Shown piece after piece: positions 45,302-54,594 of a DNA stretch of 64,000 nucleotides. Below the pieces are notes generated by a model. The model made no database searches and was not told where the DNA came from. It saw only the letters and a list, made by a program, of their open reading frames with translations. The position numbers and the translations under genes are program-made. The stretch lies in assembly GCA_004570955.1 (NCBI GenBank), contig SPPL01000004.1, positions 96,755-160,754 on the forward strand. Reading direction: 5' to 3'. The DNA is from Jeotgalicoccus nanhaiensis (lineage in GTDB: Bacteria; Bacillota; Bacilli; Staphylococcales; Salinicoccaceae). Position 1 is the stretch's first letter. Each line of letters starts with the position of its first letter.

Positions 45302-46189
45302 ATGAAGAAATGGTATACGCTGCTTATGGCGGCAATAGTATCAATCGTTCTTGCAGCTTGCGGAAATGGTGAGAAAGATACTTCTTCAGAAGAAGCAGAG
45401 TCAGGTGTCAATGGCGATCTTGGCCAAGAATCAATCGAAATCCCTTATGTGGAATGGGATTCTGAAGTAGCATCAACACACGTTATTCAACAAGTTCTGG
45501 AGAGCGAAGGCTACAACGTTGAAATTACGCCTTTAGATAACGCAATCATGTGGGAATCAGTTGCATCAGGTGAAACAGATGCAATGGTAAGTGCATGGAT
45601 TCCATTAACACATGGTGACTTATTTGAACAACATCAGGATAGTCTTGAAGATTTAGGGCCAAATCTTGAAGGTGCTAAAATTGGTTTAACAGTACCTGAA
45701 GATTTCCCTGTTGATTCAATTGCCGACTTAAAAGATGAAGCAGGACAGACAATCACTGCAATTGAACCAGGTGCAGGTGTTGTACAAGCAGCAGAACGAG
45801 CATTGGAAGATTACGAGAACTTAAGCGACTGGGAAGTCCAGCCGTCATCATCAGGTGCGATGGCAACTGAACTTGGATCAGCAATTGATGCAGGTGAAGA
45901 AATTGTTGTTACAGGGTGGACACCACATTGGAAATTCCAAAGCTATGACCTTAAATATCTAGAAGATCCGGAAGGTACTTTTGGTGATGCTGAAACAATT
46001 AATACTTTAGCACGTGAAGGATTGGAAGAGGATGCACCTCGTGCATATGAAATCTTAAATAACTTCTACTGGGAACCAGAAGATATGGAAGCAATCATGC
46101 TTGATATCCAAGAAGGTGCAGATCCTACAGAAGCAGCTGCGACTTGGATTGAAGAAAACCAAGATAAAGTTGACGAATGGTTACAGTAA
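45302..46189 (+). CDS. opuAC: Glycine betaine-binding lipoprotein
   Basis: A 295-residue substrate-binding lipoprotein of the OpuAC/ProX family. The lipobox is LAAC with Cys at 20. The aromatic-rich ligand site includes YVEWDSEVAST, AWIPLTHGD and TGWTPHWKF. The mature part is strongly acidic. AGGAGG lies upstream. Third gene of opuABC, ended by a terminator at 46199. Confidence 0.94.
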   Translation: MKKWYTLLMAAIVSIVLAACGNGEKDTSSEEAESGVNGDLGQESIEIPYVEWDSEVASTHVIQQVLESEGYNVEITPLDNAIMWESVASGETDAMVSAWIPLTHGDLFEQHQDSLEDLGPNLEGAKIGLTVPEDFPVDSIADLKDEAGQTITAIEPGAGVVQAAERALEDYENLSDWEVQPSSSGAMATELGSAIDAGEEIVVTGWTPHWKFQSYDLKYLEDPEGTFGDAETINTLAREGLEEDAPRAYEILNNFYWEPEDMEAIMLDIQEGADPTEAAATWIEENQDKVDEWLQ

Positions 46190-46198
46190 ATTAAATTT

Positions 46199-46232
46199 AA
46201 CAGCAGGGCGAAAATTCGCTCTGCTGTTTTTT
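46199..46232 (+). terminator. Terminator of the opuA operon
   Basis: AACAGCAGGGCGAA pairs with TTCGCTCTGCTGTT (one mismatch), followed by a run of T. Confidence 0.9.
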
Positions 46233-46297
46233 TGTTGCTGAAGCTAATATATATTGAGTATTTATCTTAAAATATTAAAAAAGCGGCCCGGAGGCAG

Positions 46298-46334
46298 TGA
46301 ACTGCTCCCTGTCTACTTGACAGAGAGCAGTACA
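46298..46334. repeat. Long hairpin resembling a paired IS end
   Basis: TGAACTGCTCCCTGTC (46298-46313) pairs with GACAGAGAGCAGTACA (46319-46334) at 14 of 16 positions around TACTT. The right arm with TGTCTACTTGACAG recalls IS3-family termini, including the sequence just beyond the transposase at 63880-63912. Could also be an extra terminator. Confidence 0.5.
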
Positions 46335-46377
46335 AATCACTATGCATTTAAATCTTACGTAAAATTGACAAAAATAA

Positions 46378-46405
46378 AAAAGAACGGATCCTCATCCGTT
46401 CTTTT
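46378..46405 (-). terminator. Terminator of the sodium symporter gene
   Basis: AAAAGAACGGA pairs perfectly with TCCGTTCTTTT around TCCTCA, directly past the stop codon on the minus strand. Confidence 0.85.
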
Positions 46406-46409
46406 ATTT

Positions 46410-48005
46410 CTACGCCGCTACTCCGAGCGGTGAGAATATTATATAACTGGCGACAACAACTGTAAGGACTGCAATTCCTGCGACATATCTGTATTTCCAA
46501 GGTGTCATATCCACTTTAGAGAAGTCTTTGCTTAAATCAAATTCATTCGATGGATACAGTTTGTTAAATATCAGCAGTACTGCAAGGTCTATAAAGAACA
46601 GTATACTCAGTATATATAAATAATGTACATCGCTTAACAACAGGTTTGCCGATGTATACAAGACTATATGTGTAATAAAGGTTACTTTCGCCCCAAGTTT
46701 TGATGTCTTCTTCGCAAAGAATCCGACTACAACAAGGATCAGAACAGGCAGACTGTATATACCGTTAAACTGTTGCACTACCGCATACAGTCCTGACGGG
46801 AACAGCGAAATAACCGGTGCAAGTATCACTACTATTACACCTACAATTATAGTTGTAATTCTTCCCACTACTGCTAATCTTCTGTCTGAAGCTTTTTTAT
46901 TGATAAATGATTTGTAAAAGTCGAGTGAGAACAAGGTCACCGTACTGTTGAGTGCACCGACAAATGAGCTCAATATGGCACCGAAAATAATCGCCCCGAA
47001 GATACCAAATGCCCATTCCGGTAAGATTGTATTAATTAGCATCGGATATGCATTATCAGCTGTACTCCCTACATCTCCATTGAATATGTTAAATGCAATA
47101 ATACCCGGCAGTACTAAGAAAAGTGCACCGAATATTTTAAATATGCTTAAGTATATTGCGCCTTTCTGCGCTTCTTTTAAGCTTTTCGCAGCCAGTGCTT
47201 TTTGCACAATCATCTGGTTGGTACACCAGAAAAACAAGTTATTAAAGAACATCCCGAACATCAAGGTCGGCCACGGTACAATCGGTGAATCTACTGCACC
47301 CCAGGCATTTAATTTCTCCGGAGTGTCTTTAACGATATGATCGAAGCCCTGAAGGTAACTTCCATCTCCCAAGTATTTAAGAGCAAGTATGGTGACGATT
47401 AATCCACCGAATATCAAGCCGATACCGTACAGTGTATCACTGTAGGCACTGAGCGACAGTCCGCCGATAAATAAATACAGTATACCGACAGCCCCGATGA
47501 CTGCTGCAATTATAATAACTGCAGTATTATCACCTACATTCAGAAATTCACTGACATTAAATAACTGATTAAACACCAGTGATCCCGAATATAAAACAAC
47601 CGGCAGGAACGATACTATATACGTGAATATAAATAAAAGCGATACGAGTCTTTTAGTAAATACATCGTAGCGCATTTCAATAAATTCCGAAATCGTGCTG
47701 ATTCCGTATTTTAAATACTTAGGCAAAAACACCCAGCACAGCAGCACTACTGCGACTGCCGCCGTTACTTCCCATGCCATAACTTCCATACCTGCAACAA
47801 AGCTCTGGCCATTCTGTCCGACGAGCTGTTCGGTTGATAAGTTTGTCATGATTATTGTAGAAGCTACAGCAAAACCGGTCAGGCTGTGGCCGCCCATAAA
47901 ATATCCCGATGCACTGTTTTTATTTACTCTTCTTGACCTGAAGAATGCATACAGTGCTACGCCAATAATTACAATTAAAAATAAAATAATAGATAAAATA
48001 TTCAT
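46410..48005 (-). CDS. Sodium:solute symporter (SSS family, SglT/YidK-like)
   Basis: A 531-residue symporter with about 14 helices and the LeuT-type core of the SSS family. The N-terminal ASGYFMGGHSLTGFAVAST and the unwound-helix segment TNLSTEQLVGQNGQSF resemble sodium/sugar members such as vSGLT and YidK. Substrate is probably a sugar or related polyol (inference). It stands alone with no catabolic gene next to it. A 275-nt AT-rich gap upstream (48006-48280) holds its control region; no clear operator was seen there. Confidence 0.88.
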   Translation of the reverse strand: MNILSIILFLIVIIGVALYAFFRSRRVNKNSASGYFMGGHSLTGFAVASTIIMTNLSTEQLVGQNGQSFVAGMEVMAWEVTAAVAVVLLCWVFLPKYLKYGISTISEFIEMRYDVFTKRLVSLLFIFTYIVSFLPVVLYSGSLVFNQLFNVSEFLNVGDNTAVIIIAAVIGAVGILYLFIGGLSLSAYSDTLYGIGLIFGGLIVTILALKYLGDGSYLQGFDHIVKDTPEKLNAWGAVDSPIVPWPTLMFGMFFNNLFFWCTNQMIVQKALAAKSLKEAQKGAIYLSIFKIFGALFLVLPGIIAFNIFNGDVGSTADNAYPMLINTILPEWAFGIFGAIIFGAILSSFVGALNSTVTLFSLDFYKSFINKKASDRRLAVVGRITTIIVGVIVVILAPVISLFPSGLYAVVQQFNGIYSLPVLILVVVGFFAKKTSKLGAKVTFITHIVLYTSANLLLSDVHYLYILSILFFIDLAVLLIFNKLYPSNEFDLSKDFSKVDMTPWKYRYVAGIAVLTVVVASYIIFSPLGVAA

Positions 48006-48262
48006 AGCTAAATTTCTCCTTATTTATTGATATTAATTAATAAGCAGTTCATCCAGCTATTTAAATAGAGAATAAGTAAATTTAGCTATGACATCAAATA
48101 AAGTAAAAACCCTGGGGTCCATATCTAAAATTTCCACCTCTTTAATGAAATACAGTTCCAATTGAATACTGATAATTGTATATTATCTAGTATATAAATG
48201 CTAATTTTTAATATTAAATGAACTTTTTCAACTATATTTATATGTAATATAGTTTTATAACA

Positions 48263-48288
48263 AAAAAACCAGAGTCTCCTCTAGTTTC
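48263..48288 (-). terminator. Terminator of the hexapeptide acyltransferase gene
   Basis: On the minus strand AAACTAGAG pairs with CTCTGGTTT (one wobble) and a T run follows; it overlaps the stop codon. Confidence 0.7.
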
Positions 48289-48907
48289 GGTAATGCTTGT
48301 GAATAAATTCTTCGATAGGCAAATGAAAATCATCTATACATTCTTTAATCTTTTCATGAGACCAGTCCCACCATCTTATGTGCAGCAGTGCTTCTATTAT
48401 TTCATCATTGAATCTTTTCTTAATTTCTTTAGCCGGTACACCGACGACAATGGAATATGGTTCTACATCTTTAGTTACTACAGCGCCTGCTCCAATTACA
48501 GCACCGTCTCCCACTGTCACCTCTGGTGAAATAATTGCACCGTGGCCAATCCACGTATCGTGCCCGATTGATGTTATCCGCGCTTGTCTGCGATTAAAAA
48601 ATTCACTGTCATCAGTATCACTGAAACCGTACATTTTCTTTCTGTAAGTAAAATGATGCAGGGACGGTCTGTCATACGGATGATCCGTCGGGCCAATTCT
48701 TACCATCGCAGCAATATTTGAAAACTTACCTACCTGTGTGTTTTGTATAAAACAAAATTGTCCAGTGTAAGAATAATCTCCGATTGTACTGTTCTCAAGA
48801 AAATTAGACATACCCACTTCTGTATATATACCAAATTCACAGTTTTTAATATCCGTGTTGTCGTGAATCAGCACTTCTTTATCCAGCTGTTTATTTGAAA
48901 TATTCAT
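48281..48907 (-). CDS. Hexapeptide-repeat acyltransferase, phosphonate-cluster type
   Basis: A 208-residue left-handed beta-helix acyltransferase. The TDHPYDRPSLHHFTYR block, FNRRQARITSIGHDTWIGHG and a C-terminal WWDWSHEKIKECIDDF are the signatures of the group often found in phosphonate (phn) operons and related to CatB-type xenobiotic acetyltransferases. The active-site histidine is probably in PTDHPYD or LHHF. No phosphonate gene is nearby, so the natural acceptor is unknown, and antibiotic acetylation is not implied. Confidence 0.85.
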   Translation of the reverse strand: MNISNKQLDKEVLIHDNTDIKNCEFGIYTEVGMSNFLENSTIGDYSYTGQFCFIQNTQVGKFSNIAAMVRIGPTDHPYDRPSLHHFTYRKKMYGFSDTDDSEFFNRRQARITSIGHDTWIGHGAIISPEVTVGDGAVIGAGAVVTKDVEPYSIVVGVPAKEIKKRFNDEIIEALLHIRWWDWSHEKIKECIDDFHLPIEEFIHKHYRN

Positions 48908-49000
48908 TTCTTTCCTCCATCGTATTAATACTTACATTTTAACTTGGCGCCATGTCTGACGTTGTTAAGTAAGTATTAATATTGTAGAGAACCGGTAAAA

Positions 49001-49240
49001 TTATCCCAGTTTTCTGTACTGCTGCTGATGGGAAGAAGTTTTTTCAATCGCTTCAACTGATTTTTTCTTCTGAACCTTTTCTAAAAACAACCGTCCGAGA
49101 CTGCTTCTTTTTTCCGTTTTAATTCTATTCCACTTATAGCCTTTGAAGAGATCTTTCAGCAGAAAAACCTCTCCTTCTCTCAGGTTCTTCGTTTCCTGCC
49201 ATGCTTTTTTAATAATTTTTTTCTCATTTTTAGCCACCAT
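49001..49240 (-). CDS. Small DUF1413-like basic protein
   Basis: A 79-residue basic protein with the pattern LREGEVFLLKDLFKGYKWNR, RSSLGRLFLEKV, seen in DUF1413 proteins of Firmicutes. The fold looks like a small winged-helix-like or nucleic-acid-binding domain, but function is unknown. The start is uncertain: ATG at 49240 is used, a GTG next to it is also possible; AGAGGTG lies just upstream. Confidence 0.65.
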   Translation of the reverse strand: MVAKNEKKIIKKAWQETKNLREGEVFLLKDLFKGYKWNRIKTEKRSSLGRLFLEKVQKKKSVEAIEKTSSHQQQYRKLG

Positions 49241-49298
49241 TACCACCTCTGTATTCTAATTTAATTAGTAATACCCGGTTTTACAACGACTATAACAC

Positions 49299-50534
49299 TT
49301 AGGATTGTAATAATCTTACAGCTGTACGCAGCAGAACATTTGCACCATTCACCAGCTGTTCCGGTGATGTATATTCCAGCGGATTGTGACTCACTCCGTC
49401 TTTACTTGGAACGAAGATCATCGCTGACGGTGCAACCCGGTTAATCATCTGGGCATCGTGACCTGCGCCTGATGTCATTAATTTCGAACTTAAGGTTAAC
49501 TCTCCTGCAGCTGCGACAATATTTTCTACAATCGACTTATCAAATATTACCGGCTCAAAAATCGCAAATTCCGTCGCCTCTACACCTATTTTTCCTTCTG
49601 CTTTAATTTCTTCCAGTGTATCGCGGACTAACTTCTGCGCTTCATGGAAACCTTTTTCTGTCGGACTTCTCATATCGAGTGTAAATGTTGCTTTTGACGG
49701 TATAATTGTTGCGGCATTCGGTTCAAGCTGAATTGATCCGAGCGTTGCAACTGTGTCGAGTTCATTTTTATTAATATAGTTATACAGTGTTGACATAAAG
49801 TATGTCACTGCCTGCATTGGGTCTTTACGCAGATAGTTCGGTGTTGATCCTGCATGGTTCGCTTCTCCTCTAAAAGTAATTTCCCGTCTTGAGTTCCCTT
49901 GAAGGTTGTGAACTGCACCAATTTCGAAATCTTCCTTGTCGAGTACCGGTCCCTGTTCAATATGCAGTTCAATATAGGCTTCCGGCTGAATAAAACCGGG
50001 TTCATTATTCCCCGCATAACCGATGCGTTCAAGTTCGTCACCTAATCTCAGCCCGTCGATACTCATAGTATCGAGTGCTTTTTCGAGACTTAAATCTCCT
50101 GAATACACTAAAGATCCAAGCATGCTCGGCGGGAATCTCACACCTTCTTCATTAGTAAATGCTGCCACAGTGACCGGCCTTTTTGTCTTAATATTATTTT
50201 CTTTTAATGACTGGATTGTTTCAAGTCCTGACAGTACACCGTAGCTGCCGTCATATATTCCGGCATCGATGACCGAGTCGATATGAGAGCCCAGCATTAA
50301 AGGTTTTTCTCCCTTATTGTGTTCTTCCTCCCAGGTTGCAAATATATTGCCGAAACGATCAATTTCAACTTTTAAGTTAAGTTCCTGAAACCAGCTGACC
50401 AGTAAATCCCTGCCCTGTTTATCTTCGTCTGTCAAAGCCAGTCTGATTAACTGTCCCTGGTCATTTCGTCCTACCTGACCCAGTTCAGTAATTCTATTTA
50501 ATAATCTTTCTTCATTGATTTTTAAATGGTTCAC
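49299..50534 (-). CDS. M20 family amidohydrolase (N-carbamoyl-amino-acid hydrolase/allantoate type)
   Basis: A 411-residue M20 metallohydrolase of the Zn-dependent hydantoinase/carbamoylase subfamily. Blocks are LGSHIDSVIDAGIYDGSYG (metal His/Asp), FTNEEGVRFPPSMLG (catalytic and ligand Glu), YIELHIEQGPVLD and MTSGAGHDAQMI. Members hydrolyse N-carbamoyl-L-amino acids, allantoate or ureidoglycolate; the exact substrate is unclear. No hydantoinase or allantoinase is adjacent. The gene stands alone with 53 nt to the lipoate ligase. Confidence 0.88.
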   Translation of the reverse strand: MNHLKINEERLLNRITELGQVGRNDQGQLIRLALTDEDKQGRDLLVSWFQELNLKVEIDRFGNIFATWEEEHNKGEKPLMLGSHIDSVIDAGIYDGSYGVLSGLETIQSLKENNIKTKRPVTVAAFTNEEGVRFPPSMLGSLVYSGDLSLEKALDTMSIDGLRLGDELERIGYAGNNEPGFIQPEAYIELHIEQGPVLDKEDFEIGAVHNLQGNSRREITFRGEANHAGSTPNYLRKDPMQAVTYFMSTLYNYINKNELDTVATLGSIQLEPNAATIIPSKATFTLDMRSPTEKGFHEAQKLVRDTLEEIKAEGKIGVEATEFAIFEPVIFDKSIVENIVAAAGELTLSSKLMTSGAGHDAQMINRVAPSAMIFVPSKDGVSHNPLEYTSPEQLVNGANVLLRTAVRLLQS

Positions 50535-50587
50535 TGTGAATGCACTCCTTTTTCAATTACTTTGTTCTATACCCTGCAGCATTGAAT

Positions 50588-51613
50588 TTATTCTAAAATT
50601 AGTTTCACAATCTCTTCTTTCGTAATACTGCCTAAATAATGACTCAGGTCTATAGAAGAGAGAGCAGATAGTAAATCTTCTTCTTTGAGACGTACACCTT
50701 CAAGCACTTCTTCCACTGTCCTGATTTCCTGATTACCGAAAAAATCGCCGTAAATTTTTGCATGCTGAATTATACCGCCGTCAACATCTAGCGTAATATC
50801 AAGTGTACCTATAGAGAATCTGCCGTCTCTTGAATACTTAAATCTTGGAGACTTCCCGAAAGTCCATTCCCAGTTGCTATATTTTTCAGCCATCAGCTGA
50901 TCAATTCCGGTCCAATCTTCATCGGTCAGTTCATATGTTTTAACTTCGCTTCTGTCAGCTGCACCAAATATTTTAAGAATCATCAGTTCAGCGAATTCAA
51001 TGCTTGAAAGATTTTTATATTCTTCATCTAAATGATTTCTTAAAGCGCTGACTCTGCTGCGGACTGATTTAATTCCCTTCGATTCCATCTTCTTTTTATT
51101 CGGTTTAAGTGATTTCTCCATTTTCTCTTCGTCGATATCTAAGAGCAGACTGTAGCCGCTGTAGGTCCGTCCGTTAACAACATTCATTGCACCGCCAGAA
51201 ACTTTCTTTCCATCTACATGCAAATCATTGCGTCCGCTTTTCTCCACATTTTTTAAGCCGAGTTCTTTTAATATTTCTATGGCAGGAGCATACATCTGAT
51301 CAAAATTAATATCTGCACTCGCGCTTGTATTATCACTGACGAAACAGAAATTCACGCCGCCCATATCGAGATAAATAGTTCCGCCGCCGGTATCCCTTCT
51401 GACCAGATTAATGCCGTTCTCTTTCATATATTCTAAATTCGCTTCTTCACGGGCGTTCTGATAGCGTCCGACCTGAACAAGCGGTTCTGTTAAGTATGGA
51501 AAGACCATATCTTCGCCTAAAAATAAATTCTTCTGCGCATAAACCTGAACAGCAAGAGCAACTGCTCCGTCGTAGATATATTTCCCGTTGCGTTTAACTT
51601 CTATAAGATACAT
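50588..51613 (-). CDS. Lipoate-protein ligase A (LplA2-like)
   Basis: A 341-residue ligase that activates lipoate with ATP and attaches it to acceptor lysines. The N-terminal lipoyl-AMP site is VRRDTGGGTIYLDMGG, then KSGRNDLHVDGKKVSGGAM and the C-terminal accessory domain. It starts 3 nt after the stop of the sirtuin gene, so the pair is translationally coupled. The same pairing occurs in the Staphylococcus and Streptococcus SirTM operon, where LplA2 lipoylates a GcvH-like carrier that SirTM then ADP-ribosylates. Confidence 0.9.
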   Translation of the reverse strand: MYLIEVKRNGKYIYDGAVALAVQVYAQKNLFLGEDMVFPYLTEPLVQVGRYQNAREEANLEYMKENGINLVRRDTGGGTIYLDMGGVNFCFVSDNTSASADINFDQMYAPAIEILKELGLKNVEKSGRNDLHVDGKKVSGGAMNVVNGRTYSGYSLLLDIDEEKMEKSLKPNKKKMESKGIKSVRSRVSALRNHLDEEYKNLSSIEFAELMILKIFGAADRSEVKTYELTDEDWTGIDQLMAEKYSNWEWTFGKSPRFKYSRDGRFSIGTLDITLDVDGGIIQHAKIYGDFFGNQEIRTVEEVLEGVRLKEEDLLSALSSIDLSHYLGSITKEEIVKLILE

Positions 51614-51616
51614 TGA

Positions 51617-52534
51617 TTATTGCTCCGTTTCGTATGTTTTCATTTTAATAATCTGCTGTTCTTTTTGAACATTTTCAAGCAGTGTTCTGATATCTTCCTG
51701 CAGCCAGATTGAACGTTTTCTTACAGCAGGCGGTATTCTGTAATCTTTTAAGTTCACAGTCATGTACAATGCATTCTGCCTGTTTTCAGCCAGCTGCTGA
51801 AATGGGTGTTTAATAACCTGCGGTGCCATATAGCCGCAGCCGAGTTCCAGTATTAATAACTTTTTATCTGTATAAGAATCCAAGAAATTATGGAACAGTT
51901 TCTGATCACTGAAAAACTGTTCATCTTCCACCATCCAATCGGTGTGATTACGCCGGTTCAGCTCCATAGGCGCACCGCATTCCTTACAATATGGAATCAA
52001 ATCGTCAGGCACCTTCATACCCCGCTGGCGGTCGATCATGTCTTTCATTAACTCTTCATTATTATAACGTTTTGGAGTACATCCTTTTGAACACTGCAGT
52101 AAGTTATATTTCCCCTGCACGTCGAATACTTTATTTTTATCAAAACCGGCTTTTTCAAAAGCATTGTCTGCGTTGGATGTAATAATATGATAATTTCTGC
52201 CTTCCAGTAATTCTTTCAGACGTATATAAGATTCCCCGAGCGGCTGACTCATATAATTTAAATCGACAAAACGGCTGAAAAATGCCCATTCTTCATTTAA
52301 ATTTTCAAATTCAAATACGCTTGCCTGAAACATATCCAGCCAGCGGTACTTTTCAATGAAATCAGGAAAATTTTGTGTAAATCTCGGTCCTGCATATGTA
52401 AAACCATCTGCCGCCGCCATGCCTGCGCCAACACCGATTAATACAGCATCCGCTTCATCAAGCGCCATGGACAATTTGCTTGAAGCAGTTAAATATTCGC
52501 CATTTGACAGTACATGCCATGATGTTTTACCCAT
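51617..52534 (-). CDS. Macrodomain-linked sirtuin (SirTM class)
   Basis: A 305-residue Sir2-fold protein of the SirTM class. The NAD loop is GAGMAAADGFTYAGPRF (from residue 36), with TSNADNAF around N121/D123 and FDVQGKYNLLQC at Q140. Four cysteines (C148, C152, C183, C186) form the zinc site. SirTM enzymes mono-ADP-ribosylate a lipoylated GcvH-like protein rather than deacetylate, and lack the usual deacetylase histidine, as here. The neighbouring LplA2-like gene supports this class, but no gcvH-like or macrodomain gene is next to them. Confidence 0.85.
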   Translation of the reverse strand: MGKTSWHVLSNGEYLTASSKLSMALDEADAVLIGVGAGMAAADGFTYAGPRFTQNFPDFIEKYRWLDMFQASVFEFENLNEEWAFFSRFVDLNYMSQPLGESYIRLKELLEGRNYHIITSNADNAFEKAGFDKNKVFDVQGKYNLLQCSKGCTPKRYNNEELMKDMIDRQRGMKVPDDLIPYCKECGAPMELNRRNHTDWMVEDEQFFSDQKLFHNFLDSYTDKKLLILELGCGYMAPQVIKHPFQQLAENRQNALYMTVNLKDYRIPPAVRKRSIWLQEDIRTLLENVQKEQQIIKMKTYETEQ

Positions 52535-52593
52535 ATTCTCAATCCTTTAATGAATTCTTAAAAACTTCTTTAAAACTACTATAACAGATTAAA

Positions 52594-52622
52594 AAAACAC
52601 GATGATTAAATCACCGTGTTTT
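52594..52622 (-). terminator. Terminator of the butanediol dehydrogenase gene
   Basis: AAAACACGATGATT pairs with AATCACCGTGTTTT around an A, with one mismatch; the A run on the plus strand reads as T in the transcript. Confidence 0.85.
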
Positions 52623-52639
52623 ATAAAGCATATATTTAA

Positions 52640-53692
52640 TTATTCTTCGCCGCTCAGTTTAACGAGAATTTTAGCCTGAGACTTATCTTCAATTAATTTA
52701 TTGAAGCCTTTTTCTATAACTTCATCGAGTTCTATTTCTTCAGTAATCATCAGTGACGGATCAATCTGGCCACTTTCAATCATTTTTACAGTCGCTTCAA
52801 AGATATCCGGTTCATAACCGAGAGAGCTCGATATTCTTACACCAGATGTTGTCAGCATCATCGGATTAAAATCGATTTCTTTTTCAAAGATGGAAACAAT
52901 GCAGACCATACCTCTCGGTCTAGTCGACTGAATAGACTGTTCAAGTGTCTGTTTCACGCCCGCGACTTCAAATGTCCGGTCGACACCGTCCGGGTAAATC
53001 GACTTAATATACTCTACAGGATTTTCTTTACCGCTGTTTACAGTATGTGTAGCACCAAATTCTTTAGCTTTCTCGAGGCGCTCATCCGATAAATCAAAGG
53101 CAAAGATATCTTTCGCTCCGGCTGCACGTGCAGCTAATATAGTCACAAGACCGATAGGACCTGCTCCGTAAACCGCAACCGTTTCGGAGAACTTAAGTTC
53201 CGATTCACGGATTGCCTGCAGCGCAACTGCTGTCGGCTCTACCAAGGCACCGATTTTCAAGGAAGTACTGTCTTTCAGTTTAACAATGTTTTCTGCAGGT
53301 ACGACGACAAAATCAGCAAAACCGCCGTCATCTCCGAGTCCGATAAACGTTCCTTCTTTATAGAAATCGTATAAAGGATTGTCATGCTGCTTGTTTGTAA
53401 GAACAGGATTGATAACAACCTTGTCTCCGGCAGCCAGTCCCTCAACTTCTTCTCCGACTTCTTCTATTACACCGCTGAATTCATGTCCCATAATTACAGG
53501 TCTCTCTTTACCTGTCACACCATTCGGCGCATCTCCCGGAATAAAAATTGGACCCCCGAGATACTCATGCAGATCAGTACCGCATATACCTGTCCAGGCA
53601 ACTTTTACTTTAACACCCTCAGCATAAACTTTAGGTTCAGCCACTTCTTCGATTCGAACATCTTTTGTGTCATAGTATACTACTGCTTTCAT
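52640..53692 (-). CDS. Zinc-dependent 2,3-butanediol dehydrogenase
   Basis: A 350-residue medium-chain alcohol dehydrogenase. Catalytic zinc ligands are C37 (GICGTDLHEY) and H70/E71 (MGHEFSG). The NAD loop is GAGPIGLVTI. The structural-zinc cysteine loop typical of many relatives is absent; the corresponding region reads NPVLTNKQHDNPLYDFY, like staphylococcal butanediol dehydrogenases. It probably interconverts acetoin and 2,3-butanediol for redox balance. The start ATG at 53692 follows AAGGAG; the in-frame upstream extension is not used. Confidence 0.9.
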   Translation of the reverse strand: MKAVVYYDTKDVRIEEVAEPKVYAEGVKVKVAWTGICGTDLHEYLGGPIFIPGDAPNGVTGKERPVIMGHEFSGVIEEVGEEVEGLAAGDKVVINPVLTNKQHDNPLYDFYKEGTFIGLGDDGGFADFVVVPAENIVKLKDSTSLKIGALVEPTAVALQAIRESELKFSETVAVYGAGPIGLVTILAARAAGAKDIFAFDLSDERLEKAKEFGATHTVNSGKENPVEYIKSIYPDGVDRTFEVAGVKQTLEQSIQSTRPRGMVCIVSIFEKEIDFNPMMLTTSGVRISSSLGYEPDIFEATVKMIESGQIDPSLMITEEIELDEVIEKGFNKLIEDKSQAKILVKLSGEE

Positions 53693-53764
53693 AAACCACT
53701 TCACTCCTTGAATGTTTTTCTTACTTATATTATAACTTATTGTGAAGAAAATCACAAGTATAAA

Positions 53765-54505
53765 CTATACTTCTTCAAGAACTTCCGGCAGAAGTATAAA
53801 ACCATCTTCATCTGTGCCGAATTTTCTCGCAGCAGCCATCTCTTTATAAATCATATACAGTCCTAGAGCACACAGGAAGGCATCCAGCTTATCTTCCAGG
53901 TGCTTATGATGTTTCCGGTTAATCGCTGCTTCATCCACCATCAGTTTTTCTTTGAATCCGGATATAATACCCCGCTGTTCAAGCAGGCCAATACGTTCTG
54001 TCAGCAGCTTCATCTGTTCAACATTTTCTTCAAATGTTACTCCTTTTTTACGTTTATATTTAACCGGGTAAATATCCGGGAACAAACCGCTCACAATTCC
54101 CGTTGGAAATGTCTCAATAATACTTGAACCTTCTTCATCAATGCCAATGCTGATATTTGGGAGATGTTCGATTATTAAATTGCTCAGCACTTCTCCCCGG
54201 ATACTTTTAAATGTTTTTGTCAGAAAAGTCCTGTTGGAATTAAAAGCATACACCCGGTGACCGTTAATTCTGCCTTTAAGCAAATCGCGTTCAGCCTGAC
54301 GCGATCCTGTTTCATTATTTACAACCAGCGGCGCATCGATTGCGATATACAGTTTTTCATCACCGTATGATTTAATAATATTAATAATCTCTTCATCGCT
54401 GAACACAGCAGATTCGAGAATAAGCACTTCTCCGCTTTCATCCATGACACAAATGCCGCTTTCATTTTTATATGTCCACGCCAAATCTATACCGATAAAT
54501 TTCAT
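53765..54505 (-). CDS. DUF429 family protein (RNase H-like nuclease fold)
   Basis: A 246-residue DUF429 protein with an RNase H-like N-terminus (FIGIDLAWTYKNESGICV, catalytic-type aspartate), the LYIAIDAPLVVNN and ETGSRQAERDLLKG blocks, and a late HLEDKLDAFLCALGLYM with a further acidic residue. Family members are predicted nucleases without a proven role. It stands alone, divergent from the isochorismatase gene. Confidence 0.82.
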   Translation of the reverse strand: MKFIGIDLAWTYKNESGICVMDESGEVLILESAVFSDEEIINIIKSYGDEKLYIAIDAPLVVNNETGSRQAERDLLKGRINGHRVYAFNSNRTFLTKTFKSIRGEVLSNLIIEHLPNISIGIDEEGSSIIETFPTGIVSGLFPDIYPVKYKRKKGVTFEENVEQMKLLTERIGLLEQRGIISGFKEKLMVDEAAINRKHHKHLEDKLDAFLCALGLYMIYKEMAAARKFGTDEDGFILLPEVLEEV

Positions 54506-54594
54506 TTATATCACTCATTCTCTTTATATCATTATTGATACTGCTTCAAGTATATTATAATCGAAGTAAATAATTCACGCGGGAGATGGTTTAA

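Noticed and set aside
53384..53866. 160-codon frame opposite the dehydrogenase and DUF429 genes
   Set aside because: It crosses two convincing genes and their gap on the other strand, and its product resembles no family.
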